Notes: generated from the letters alone by a model not told the origin. Positions 1 through 6,379 are shown, numbered from the stretch's first letter. The stretch: 6,619 nucleotides of DNA from Prevotellaceae bacterium (GCA_031270425.1 JAISXQ010000190.1:1-6619); one strand, 5' to 3'. Made by a program: numbers and translations.

Positions 1-154
1 GCATAAGTTCATGTCGAAGACATGGACGGCTATGTGGTCTTTTCTAAACAAAAAAATGTGATGTAATTGAATTAAAACTATTGTTTTCTATGTGTTTATG
101 TTTGAAAAAATAGTTGTTGGCATGTACTAACGGGAATTTTATAAAATATGAATT
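1..154. other. Leading non-coding stretch, no supported gene
   Basis: I see no defensible gene here. One + frame is open from the window edge to a TGA at 59-61 and could be the last 19 codons of an upstream gene, but the peptide is unrecognisable. Another + frame reads as protein-like (VHVEDMDGYVVF...) from 7 to a TAA at 64-66, yet has an in-frame TAA at 4-6, so it could only be a broken remnant. A short hairpin, CATGTC-GAA-GACATG, lies at 11-25 and has no T-run, so it does not look like a terminator. The rest, about 67-154, is AT-rich leader for rpiB. Confidence 0.4.
97..104 (+). promoter_or_regulatory. Possible Bacteroidota -7 promoter element upstream of rpiB
   Basis: TATGTTTG matches the Bacteroidetes primary-sigma -7 consensus TAnnTTTG exactly and lies about 50 bases before the rpiB ATG. 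The match is incomplete: the nearest upstream TTG (81-83) is only 13 bases away, whereas the usual gap to the -33 element is about 19-21. It may be a weak promoter or chance in AT-rich DNA. Confidence 0.3.
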
Positions 155-649
155 ATGACAAACGAAAATAAATTTAATCAGCCTCAAACTCCAAAGTCCC
201 CTTCAAGGAGGGATTTAGGGGGGCTTCGGATAGCCATTTGCAGCGACCATGCAGGCTACGAATTAAAAGAAAAAATTATCGCCTGCCTGAAACAGAAACA
301 AGTTTTGGGGATACAGGATTTCGGCGCTTTTTCGTCCGAAAGTTCTGACTACCCCGATTATGCTCATCCAATGGCTTCGGCGGTGGAAAAGGGCGACTTC
401 GATTTTGGTATTTCGGTTTGCGGCAGCGGAAACGGCATCAATATGACCGCGAATAAACATCAAGGCATACGGGCAGCTCTTTGCTGGCGTCCCGAAATAG
501 CGGCGCTGGCTCGCGAACACAACAACGCAAATGTCCTTTCGCTTCCCGCCCGCTTTGTTTCGGACAGGGAAGCTTTTATCATACTCGACGTTTTTTTCTC
601 GACGGAGTTTGAAGGCGGAAGGCACGAACGGAGGGTGGGGAAAATATAA
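155..649 (+). CDS. rpiB: Ribose-5-phosphate isomerase B (RpiB/LacAB family) with repeat-derived N-terminal extension
   Basis: This enzyme interconverts ribose 5-phosphate and ribulose 5-phosphate in the cytoplasmic, non-oxidative pentose phosphate pathway. The 164-residue product shows the family signatures: LRIAICSDHAGYELKE at 24-39 (with the Asp-His pair at 31-32), SDYPDYAHPMA at 64-74, the active-site loop CGSGNGINM at 89-97 with the catalytic Cys89, the EHNNANVL block with His122, and the C-terminal GGRHERRVGKI with the phosphate-binding arginines. Position 91 is Ser where E. coli RpiB has Thr. Family members usually run about 140-150 residues and begin directly at the (M)KIAIGSDHAG-like strand; here about 23 extra residues precede it, and residues 14-24 are encoded by the palindromic repeat at 194-226. 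No ATG, GTG or TTG lies in frame between 155 and the conserved core, so the ATG at 155 is the only plausible start. It converges on mfd. The core assignment is firm; the extension has no assigned role. LacA/LacB-type or allose-6-phosphate isomerases belong to the same family, but no sugar-specific operon is visible. Confidence 0.95.
   Translation: MTNENKFNQPQTPKSPSRRDLGGLRIAICSDHAGYELKEKIIACLKQKQVLGIQDFGAFSSESSDYPDYAHPMASAVEKGDFDFGISVCGSGNGINMTANKHQGIRAALCWRPEIAALAREHNNANVLSLPARFVSDREAFIILDVFFSTEFEGGRHERRVGKI
194..226 (+). repeat. Imperfect palindromic repeat element inside rpiB (copy 1)
   Basis: A 33-base segment with complementary ends (AAGTCCCC at the left, GGGGGGCTT at the right) and the core CTTCAAGGAGGGATTTAG. 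It shares the same ends and the same GGATTTAGGGGG-CTT half with a second copy at 1305-1334 inside mfd. Here it is read in frame as KSPSRRDLGGL, residues 14-24 of RpiB, ahead of the conserved enzyme. It brings in AGG AGG, TTA and GGG GGG codons. From memory, similar SPL.RGDLGG-type peptides and their DNA are scattered through Bacteroidota genomes; that is recollection, not something shown here. Confidence 0.7.
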
Positions 650-660
650 TTTAAGAGCAA

Positions 661-681
661 AGAACCAAGAACCAAGAACCA
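661..681 (+). repeat. Short heptamer tandem repeat (AGAACCA x3)
   Basis: Three perfect copies of AGAACCA lie end to end, flanked by degenerate units (AGAGCAA at 654-660 and AGACAAA at 682-688), just after the rpiB stop codon. It lies in the convergent rpiB/mfd gap, outside both coding regions. It has no inverted symmetry. It could vary in copy number by replication slippage; no function can be read from it. Confidence 0.7.
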
Positions 682-734
682 AGACAAAAGACGGTTAGAT
701 AACAGAATACAGAGAAAAAACGCATCACTTTTCC

Positions 735-757
735 AAAAAAGTCTTCCTGCGGGCAGG
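735..757 (-). terminator. Weak candidate terminator downstream of mfd
   Basis: On the minus strand a short stem CCTG-CCCG-CAGG is followed after five bases by six T residues (735-740). It lies about 70 bases past the mfd stop codon. The stem is only 4-5 bp, so this is a marginal intrinsic terminator. No better candidate is visible in the 650-826 gap, which separates two converging genes and would be expected to stop both transcripts. Confidence 0.2.
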
Positions 758-826
758 GCTGTTAAGTTTTAATTTGGTGTAGCGAGGGTGAAGCTTCGAA
801 GAGGCTATATTTTCATAACCGCAACA

Positions 827-3800
827 TCAATTTTCTATTTCCGATAATATTTCTGAAAATATTTCCCAAGCCCTTTCGACCGTCCCGACGTCGGAAAACA
901 CTACTGAACGCCGCCCGTTCTGCTCGCGGAGTTTGCATTGGTAGGGGTGGGCAGCCATGTATTGAAGCAACTGCCCGAAGGCTTGCGATTGGTAGTACGA
1001 AGATTGCAGGTTGGAAACCAGAAAAGCTGTCATCCGTTCATTTTTCAACAGCAGTTTTTCAATACCGAAACGCATAGCTATCCAGCGCAAACGGACAACC
1101 AAAATAAGGCTTTTCCCTTCGGGCGGTATAGCGCCGAAACGGTCGAGCAAGCGTTTTTCAAATTCCTGCAAACGCTCTTCGGCGTCGATAGCGTCCAGCT
1201 CGCGGTACAAGGTAATGCGCTCCGAAACATTCTCGATATAGTCCGAAGGGAACATCAATTCCATATCCGAATCGATCTGGCAATCGTTTACGAATTTCCG
1301 CTGTAAGTCTCCCTGTGAAGGATTTAGGGGGCTTTCCCCTTTGGATAAATCGGGAAGGCTTGTTTCTTCCTGCAATTCGAGCATCGCCTCGTTGAGTATT
1401 TTCAAATAGGTTTCGTAACCCAGGTCGGCAATAAAACCGCTTTGCTCTGCCCCAAGCATATTTCCCGCGCCACGAATATCCAAATCCTGCATGGCGATAT
1501 TAAATCCGCTGCCCAGTTCGACAAAAGTTTCCATCGCCTGCAAACGCCGGCGGGCTTCGGGGGTCAACAAACTCGAATCGGGCGAGAGCAAATAACAATA
1601 AGCCTTGCGGTTGCTGCGCCCTACCCTACCCCGCAATTGGTGCAGGTCGCTCAGTCCGAAACGGTGTGCGCTGTTGATGATAATCGTGTTCGCATTCGGA
1701 ATATCGACGCCCGATTCGATGATGGTGGTGCACACAAGCACATCGTATTCGTAATTAATAAAATCGACAATTATTTCCTCCAAACTGTCGGCGGGCATCT
1801 GTCCGTGTCCTACCGCTACGCGCACTTCTGGAAGCAGGCGTTTTATCATGGCTTCCATCAGGTAAATACTTTGGATACGGTTATTTATGAAAAATACCTG
1901 ACCGTTCCTGCCCATTTCCAGCTGGATGGCTTCTTTTATCAACTCTTCGTCGAAAGGATGTATCTCGGTCTGCACCGGATAGCGGTTAGGCGGCGGCGTA
2001 TTGATAATGGACAAATCGCGCGCGCCCATAAGCGAAAATTGGAGTGTGCGGGGAATGGGAGTCGCCGTCATGGTAAGCGTATCCACACTTACTTTCAGTT
2101 CTTTCAGCTTTTCTTTTACCGATACGCCGAATTTTTGTTCTTCGTCAACAACCAGCAAGCCCAAATCTTTGAATTTAACCGATTTGCCAACCAATTTATG
2201 CGTCCCGATAATAATATCCACTGTCCCTGCTTCGAGTTGCTGCAACAAGTCCTTTATATCCTTTGCCGAGCGGGCGCGGCTCAGGTATTCTACCCTGACC
2301 GGATAGTTTTTCAGCCGTTCACTGAATGTGTTGTAATGCTGCAAAGCCAATACGGTAGTCGGCACAAGCACCGCCACCTGTTTTCCGTCGGTAGCGGCTT
2401 TGAAAGCGGCGCGTATGGCTACCTCCGTTTTACCGAAGCCCACATCGCCGCAGACCAATCTGTCCATCGGAAGCGGCGATTCCATGTCTTTTTTCACATC
2501 GGCGGTAGCTTTTACCTGGTCGGGCGTATCTTCGTAAATAAACGAGGCTTCCAACTCGTGCTGCAAGTAACTGTCGGGCAGGAAAGCAAAGCCCTGCTCC
2601 GCTTTGCGCCGGGCGTAAAGTTTTATCAGTTCGCGTGCAATATCCTTCACTTTCGATTTGGTGCGCTCTTTCAAACGCTCCCAAGCCCCCGAACCTATTT
2701 TGTTGATGCGCGGCGCCTCGCCTTCCTTGCCTTTATATTTGGATATGCGATGCAGGGAATGGATGCTTACGAAAATAATATCGTCGTCCTTATAAAGAAG
2801 TTTCACCATTTCCTGCATTTTACCGTTCACATTGCTGCGTATCAAGCCTCCGAAAGTTCCTATCCCGTGATCGACATGCACCACATAATCGCCGATTTGA
2901 AACTGATTCAGTTCCTTCAACGTAAGCGCCACTTTTCCACGGCGGGTTTTGTCGGTTTTAAGCTGGTATTTGTGGAAACGGTCGAAAACCTGGTGGTCGG
3001 TATAGCAGACGATTTTCAGGTCGTGGTCGATAAATCCCTCGTGAATAGCATCTTTTACGGCTTGAAAACGGATATTGTCGCCCCGGCTGTCAAAAATCGC
3101 GGCAATGCGGTCGGTTTGTTTAACGCTGTCGCTGAAAATATACAGCTTATAATTTTCGTCCGTCCATTTTTTCAGGTTATCGCTTACGACGTCGAAGTTT
3201 TTATGAAAAACAGGCTGCAACGAAGTATCGAAAGTTATCTCCGTTTTCGATTTAAACAAACTCTTGCCCTTCCATTCCAACTTTCGGAAAATCCCGATTT
3301 TTTCCATCCATTCGTCCCCCGTCATTAAAGAGTTGTGAAGGTCGGACACGGCGGATTGCGCGTTGGCTTTTACCAAAGCTTCGTCGTACAATTGGTTAAG
3401 GCGATCTTTTACAAAAAGCGAATCAACAAAACTAATCCAGACGTTGTTTCCGGTAAATTCCGGAAACGATACTAAAACGGCGTTCTTTTTAGCCTGCAAA
3501 TCGGGCAGGATTTCTATTTCCGTCCTGTTTTCCTGCGAAAGCTGCGTTTCGATGTCGAACACGCGGATTGTTTCCACTTCGTCGCCCAAAAAGTCGCAAC
3601 GATAAGGCTGTTCAAATGAAAAAGAGAAAATATCCACAATACCGCCCCGAACGGAAAACTGCCCCGGCTCGTACACAAAATCCACCTGCATAAAACCGAA
3701 ATCGAATAAAACATCCGTTAAAAAATCGATAGTTATCCGCTCGCCCCTATGCAGTTTGAGCGTATTTGCCCGTATTTCGTCTGCGGAAACAACTTTCTGC

Positions 3801-4186
3801 ATCAGGGCTTCGGGGCAGGTAAACACCAGGCAAGGCTGTCCGGCATTCCCCAAACGGCTCAACACTTCCGTGCGGAGTATCTCGTTTGCCGTATCGAGTT
3901 GCGACAGGCGTATCGCTTTCTTGAACGACGAAGGGAAGAAATATACTTCGCCGTCCGTCAAAATATGCCTTACATCGTGGTAAAAATACGCGGCTTGGTC
4001 GGCGTCGTTGGCGACAAAAATATGGGTATGAGGCTGTTTTTCAAAAAGCGAAGCCAGCGCTATGGATAATGAAGAGCCGTTCAAACCGGAAATTTTCACA
4101 TTCGGTTCGACGGAATCCGCCCATTTCGACAAGGCTTCCACCTGAGGATGCCGGGCATAATATGATTGAAAATCGTGAAGATTCAA
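827..4186 (-). CDS. mfd: Transcription-repair coupling factor Mfd (TRCF, superfamily 2 DNA translocase)
   Basis: Mfd binds RNA polymerase stalled at a DNA lesion, pushes it off by ATP-driven translocation and recruits UvrA for nucleotide excision repair. The frame runs from an ATG at 4252 (1141 codons), and residue numbers here count from that ATG. Domains in order: UvrB-like N-terminal module (about 25-350, with YEPGQFSVRGGIVDIFS at 194-210); RNA-polymerase-interaction (CarD-like) domain from FQIGDYVVHVDHGIG (451-465) to about 545; helicase lobes with Walker A GDVGFGKTE (602-610), DEEQ (703-706), TATPIPRTL (729-737), TTIIESGVDIPNANT (842-856) and QLRGRVGR (872-879); and the C-terminal D7 domain (about 985-1141). 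I prefer the TTG at 4186 (residue 23), giving MNLHDFQSYYARHPQ and 1119 residues, because a good promoter (4206-4235) overlaps the upstream codons, the first 22 residues look unlike the family, and homologues as I recall them begin with a similar short lead into the YxxHPQ motif. The linker at 965-983 contains repeat-encoded sequence. All key motifs are intact. Confidence 0.95.
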   Translation of the reverse strand: MNLHDFQSYYARHPQVEALSKWADSVEPNVKISGLNGSSLSIALASLFEKQPHTHIFVANDADQAAYFYHDVRHILTDGEVYFFPSSFKKAIRLSQLDTANEILRTEVLSRLGNAGQPCLVFTCPEALMQKVVSADEIRANTLKLHRGERITIDFLTDVLFDFGFMQVDFVYEPGQFSVRGGIVDIFSFSFEQPYRCDFLGDEVETIRVFDIETQLSQENRTEIEILPDLQAKKNAVLVSFPEFTGNNVWISFVDSLFVKDRLNQLYDEALVKANAQSAVSDLHNSLMTGDEWMEKIGIFRKLEWKGKSLFKSKTEITFDTSLQPVFHKNFDVVSDNLKKWTDENYKLYIFSDSVKQTDRIAAIFDSRGDNIRFQAVKDAIHEGFIDHDLKIVCYTDHQVFDRFHKYQLKTDKTRRGKVALTLKELNQFQIGDYVVHVDHGIGTFGGLIRSNVNGKMQEMVKLLYKDDDIIFVSIHSLHRISKYKGKEGEAPRINKIGSGAWERLKERTKSKVKDIARELIKLYARRKAEQGFAFLPDSYLQHELEASFIYEDTPDQVKATADVKKDMESPLPMDRLVCGDVGFGKTEVAIRAAFKAATDGKQVAVLVPTTVLALQHYNTFSERLKNYPVRVEYLSRARSAKDIKDLLQQLEAGTVDIIIGTHKLVGKSVKFKDLGLLVVDEEQKFGVSVKEKLKELKVSVDTLTMTATPIPRTLQFSLMGARDLSIINTPPPNRYPVQTEIHPFDEELIKEAIQLEMGRNGQVFFINNRIQSIYLMEAMIKRLLPEVRVAVGHGQMPADSLEEIIVDFINYEYDVLVCTTIIESGVDIPNANTIIINSAHRFGLSDLHQLRGRVGRSNRKAYCYLLSPDSSLLTPEARRRLQAMETFVELGSGFNIAMQDLDIRGAGNMLGAEQSGFIADLGYETYLKILNEAMLELQEETSLPDLSKGESPLNPSQGDLQRKFVNDCQIDSDMELMFPSDYIENVSERITLYRELDAIDAEERLQEFEKRLLDRFGAIPPEGKSLILVVRLRWIAMRFGIEKLLLKNERMTAFLVSNLQSSYYQSQAFGQLLQYMAAHPYQCKLREQNGRRSVVFSDVGTVERAWEIFSEILSEIEN
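1305..1361 (-). repeat. Palindromic repeat element inside mfd (copy 2, probably two degenerate tandem units)
   Basis: On the + strand, 1305-1334 begins AAGTCTCCC and ends GGATTTAGGGGGCTT, matching the element at 194-226 with a short internal deletion and a few changes. The adjoining 1332-1361 (TCCCCTTTGGATAAATCGGG... ending GGCTT) resembles a second, more decayed unit. mfd reads the element from the opposite strand, giving SLPDLSKGE then SPLNPSQGDL (residues 965-983), two peptides sharing the S-(K/Q)-G-(E/D) pattern. The insert stays in frame and lies in the linker between the translocation module and the D7 domain, a place where Mfd proteins vary. Confidence 0.6.
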
Positions 4187-4205
4187 CTTCTGAATTTTAA
4201 GTTTG

Positions 4206-4235
4206 CAAAAGTAGTAAATTTTGAAGGAAAACCAA
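4206..4235 (-). promoter_or_regulatory. Bacteroidota-type promoter of mfd
   Basis: Reading the minus strand, TTG (4235-4233) is followed by 19 bases and then TACTTTTG (4213-4206), an exact match to TAnnTTTG with the expected spacing to a -33 TTG. Transcription would start near 4199-4202, about 15 bases before the TTG codon at 4186 and well downstream of the ATG at 4252. This decides the start choice for mfd. Confidence 0.65.
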
Positions 4236-4365
4236 TATTGCCGCTTTAACATTTAACGAAAATAGGGTGCGTCATAAAAAGTATGCTGTATATTACCGGA
4301 AAAAATAATGTTGTTTGCAGCTACGGTAATTTCAAAATTATTTTTTATTAAAAAGGTTAATTCTC

Positions 4366-4382
4366 TTATTTTCAGAAAATAA
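4366..4382. promoter_or_regulatory. Perfect 17-bp AT-rich palindrome in the mfd / sigma-factor spacer
   Basis: TTATTTTC-A-GAAAATAA is a perfect 8-bp inverted repeat around one central base. It sits about 70 bases upstream of the putative -7 element of the sigma-factor gene and about 130 bases upstream of the mfd promoter. The symmetry fits a dimeric regulator's operator, but the DNA is highly AT-rich, so chance is a real alternative. The rest of the 4253-4498 spacer shows no gene. Confidence 0.3.
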
Positions 4383-4450
4383 CAGTCATATACGCATTAA
4401 TTTATTCATAAATTGTACTATTTCTTTTTTTATTTTGAAAATAAAACATA

Positions 4451-4458
4451 TATCTTTG
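4451..4458 (+). promoter_or_regulatory. Putative -7 promoter element of the ECF sigma factor gene
   Basis: TATCTTTG matches TAnnTTTG exactly, 40 bases before the ATG at 4499. The region at the expected -33 distance is T-rich (about 4421-4436) but has no clean TTG with 19-21 base spacing; the nearest TTTG (4434-4437) is 13 bases away. The start would leave a leader of roughly 35 bases. This suggests the sigma gene is read by the housekeeping sigma factor. Confidence 0.45.
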
Positions 4459-4498
4459 TTTGACGATAAAACCAATATATTAAGCGGTTTATATTTTA

Positions 4499-5053
4499 AT
4501 GAATAATGCTATTGAAGAAAAATACGTAAAGGCTCTATCCGAAGGCGATCAGAAAGCCTTTGAAGTGCTTTTTCTGCACTATCACCCCAAGCTTGTACAT
4601 TTCATTACCGGATTTATTAAGAATAATGAACAGGCGCGGGATATGGCGCAGGATATTTTCCTTAGTATATGGAACGACAAGGAAAAACTTTCCCTCGTTA
4701 AATCTTTCAAAGCATATCTTTTCAAGATGGCGAAAAATGTTATCTGCAATTACTATGACCATATCGTTGTGGATGAGAAATTTGTAGCGGAACAATTGGC
4801 GCGTCCGGCAGAATTTGAAAACAGCGAAGATATTATTTTCGCCCGCCAGTTGCAGGATATGATCGATATTGCCGTAAGTCAAATGCCGCCGCAACGAAAA
4901 CAAATATACACGATGAGCCGTATTGACGGCTTGTCGAACAATGAAATAGCGGAAAAATTAAACATCAATAAACGTACTGTGGAAAATCATTTAACCGCGG
5001 CTTTATCCGATATTAGAAAGGCAATAAAGGTATGTCTTCTGTTTTTATGTTAA
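4499..5053 (+). CDS. ECF-type RNA polymerase sigma-70 factor (Bacteroidetes family, paired with FecR)
   Basis: This 184-residue protein is a two-domain extracytoplasmic-function sigma factor that would direct RNA polymerase to a small set of promoters, most likely the receptor gene downstream. Sigma region 2 spans about 14-85, with FEVLFLHYHPKLVHFITGFI and the core-polymerase-binding/-10-reading stretch ARDMAQDIFLSIWND (46-60). A short linker follows. Region 4 spans about 122-175, with QMPPQRKQIYTMSRIDGLSNNEIAEKLN leading into the helix-turn-helix at about 146-166 (NINKRTVENHLTAAL), which reads the -35 element. The tail KVCLLFLC is short and hydrophobic, as often seen in this Bacteroidetes group. 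No region 1.1 or 3 is present, as expected for ECF factors. The start is preceded by AT-rich sequence with no Shine-Dalgarno site. A FecR gene follows 66 bases later, so its activity is probably held by that anti-sigma factor. Family assignment is firm; the target promoters are inferred. Confidence 0.93.
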   Translation: MNNAIEEKYVKALSEGDQKAFEVLFLHYHPKLVHFITGFIKNNEQARDMAQDIFLSIWNDKEKLSLVKSFKAYLFKMAKNVICNYYDHIVVDEKFVAEQLARPAEFENSEDIIFARQLQDMIDIAVSQMPPQRKQIYTMSRIDGLSNNEIAEKLNINKRTVENHLTAALSDIRKAIKVCLLFLC

Positions 5054-5119
5054 TTTTATCAGTGTTCTTTTGTGTGTAAAGCCTCTGTTCGCTTACTTCA
5101 TTAAATACAAACAGGTATT

Positions 5120-6109
5120 ATGGATAGCAGTCAGGTAAAAAATATTGTACAAAAATTTTTCGGCGTTAACGTGTCAGGGAATACCGTGGCGCTTTTTGCG
5201 AAGTGGTTTCGTTTGGACGAAAACCAAGCAGAAAAAAGCGCTTCGATGGAAATGCTCTGGGAAAACAGTCCTTCCGTTATAAACGAGCAAACGTTGGAAG
5301 ATTGGTCGGAAGTTAAACAGCGGATAAACAAAGATAAAAAAGTAAGGGGCAAACAAACGTGGTTCGGAACTGCCGTATCTTATGCGGCTGTAATTGCTCT
5401 GATTATCGCCTCGACCGTTTTCCTGACTTACAAACTTGCAGCGCCGGTTTCGTTGGAATACGCACAACTTTCCGTATCGTATGGAGAAAGTAACAGGCTG
5501 ACGCTTCCCGACGGAACGCAAGTTGCCGTAAATGCCGGTTCTACGCTGATATATCCGAAAGATTTTACGTCGGATACCCGCACGGTTTTTCTATCGGGAG
5601 AAGCTAATTTTAACGTGGCAAAAAACCCGAAGAAAGCGTTTATTGTAAAAACCAAATATATAGACGTCGAAGCCTTAGGCACGAAATTTCACGTACAGGC
5701 ATACCCTAACGGCAAATATACCAAGACTTCGCTTATAGAAGGAAGCATCAAAGTCGCAATGGGGTCGGATTCAGAACGGTCGCGAATTTTAAAGCCTAAT
5801 GATCAGCTGATATATTCACACGACGACAACCGGATTTCTATCATTGACGTCGATGCGGCAAAACTGGCGTCATGGGAAGATGGATATTTAATTTTCCAGG
5901 AAGCGTCCTTCCGGGAAATAATTCAGACTATCGAAAGGAAATATGATGTTGTGATTAATTACGACGGACAAAAATTAAGCCGGCAATCCTATTATGTAAA
6001 ATTCAACCCAGATGAATCGTTGAGCGAAATTATGGATGTGATGACTTTATTAATACACCGGTCGAGTTATAAAATACAAGGCAATACGGTATATTTCTAT
6101 ACAAAATAA
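5120..6109 (+). CDS. FecR-family transmembrane anti-sigma factor with C-terminal DUF4974-like domain
   Basis: This 329-residue inner-membrane protein should hold the upstream ECF sigma factor in check and relay the receptor signal from the periplasm. Residues 1-80 are a cytoplasmic, mostly charged, sigma-binding region (WEDS-like LEDWSEVKQRIN at 59-70). One membrane segment lies at about 84-105 (AVSYAAVIALIIASTVFLTY). The periplasmic FecR domain covers about 119-214: SYGESNRLTLPDGTQVAVNAGS (120-141), then FLSGEANFNVAKNPKKAFIV (157-176) and EALGTKFHVQAY (184-195). The C-terminal domain (about 257-327; LIFQEASFREIIQTIERKYD at 257-276, then LSEIMDVMTLL at 301-311) matches the DUF4974 type common in Bacteroidetes FecR proteins. 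It lies 66 bases after the sigma gene with no terminator between them, so the two are probably co-transcribed, and a strong terminator follows it. Nothing looks truncated. The ligand, and whether the protein is cleaved on signalling, cannot be told from the sequence. Confidence 0.93.
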   Translation: MDSSQVKNIVQKFFGVNVSGNTVALFAKWFRLDENQAEKSASMEMLWENSPSVINEQTLEDWSEVKQRINKDKKVRGKQTWFGTAVSYAAVIALIIASTVFLTYKLAAPVSLEYAQLSVSYGESNRLTLPDGTQVAVNAGSTLIYPKDFTSDTRTVFLSGEANFNVAKNPKKAFIVKTKYIDVEALGTKFHVQAYPNGKYTKTSLIEGSIKVAMGSDSERSRILKPNDQLIYSHDDNRISIIDVDAAKLASWEDGYLIFQEASFREIIQTIERKYDVVINYDGQKLSRQSYYVKFNPDESLSEIMDVMTLLIHRSSYKIQGNTVYFYTK

Positions 6110-6134
6110 ACAAGCAAGATATTGCGCACAACAG

Positions 6135-6180
6135 AAAATCCTGTTTGAAATAAAAATCAAACAGGATTTTTTATTTATTT
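6135..6180 (+). terminator. Strong intrinsic terminator after the sigma/anti-sigma pair
   Basis: A perfect 14-bp stem, AAAATCCTGTTTGA (6135-6148) with TCAAACAGGATTTT (6157-6170), closes an 8-base A-rich loop and runs into TTTTTTATTTATTT. It starts 26 bases after the fecR stop codon. It should end the sigma-fecR transcript and separate it from the receptor gene. The A-run before the stem would also make it work on the minus strand, although no minus-strand gene is visible there. Confidence 0.9.
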
Positions 6181-6274
6181 AATTATGAGGAGTTTATGAT
6201 TTCCGTCTAAAAAATAATAATTTTTTTTGTGTGTGTGACTGTGTGTAATTCATTTCTTAGCTTACTTTAATGTA

Positions 6275-6306
6275 TTGGATACAGATGATTACCAATTTTA
6301 ATATTG
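6275..6306 (+). promoter_or_regulatory. Tentative promoter of the TonB-dependent receptor gene
   Basis: TTG (6275-6277) is followed after 21 bases by TAATATTG (6299-6306), one mismatch from TAnnTTTG. The leader to the ATG would be about 65 bases. The terminator upstream means some promoter must lie between 6181 and 6379. The true one may instead be read by the ECF sigma factor encoded upstream, whose recognition sequence I do not know. Otherwise the 6181-6379 stretch holds a T-run with a GT-rich tract (6221-6246) and AT-rich DNA. Confidence 0.25.
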
Positions 6307-6308
6307 GT
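6291..6308. promoter_or_regulatory. Inverted repeat ACCAAT-N6-ATTGGT upstream of the receptor gene
   Basis: Perfect 6-bp arms around a six-base spacer, 18 bases in all, about 70 bases before the receptor ATG and overlapping the tentative -7 element. The layout would suit an operator for a dimeric regulator, or a small RNA hairpin near the transcript start. There is no direct support for either, and short AT-rich palindromes occur by chance. Confidence 0.3.
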
Positions 6309-6379
6309 TTAGGAAAAAAAAATCCATTATAACAAAATTATAATCACTGAAAAATTAAATTTAAATCAATCTAATTATC

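Noticed and set aside
11..25. Hairpin CATGTC-GAA-GACATG as a terminator of an upstream gene
   Set aside because: Only 6 bp of stem and no T-run follows; it could be chance.
7..66. Protein-like reading VHVEDMDGYVVF... near the window start
   Set aside because: It has an in-frame TAA at 4-6 and no start codon context, so at most it is a remnant; too short to assign.
1442..3328. A 628-codon open frame on the + strand, antisense to mfd
   Set aside because: It is in exact codon register with mfd, so its openness only means mfd lacks TTA, CTA and TCA codons there. The peptide resembles no family I know and mfd is unmistakable on the other strand.
4283..4351. A 22-codon + strand frame (MLYITGKNNVVCSYGNFKII...) in the mfd/sigma spacer
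   Set aside because: Short, in AT-rich DNA, with no convincing promoter or ribosome site and no recognisable family; chance is sufficient.
6229..6246. GT-rich tract as a phase-variable repeat
   Set aside because: The GT run is interrupted by ACT and has only a few units on each side; it lies far from the start codon with no evident effect on expression.
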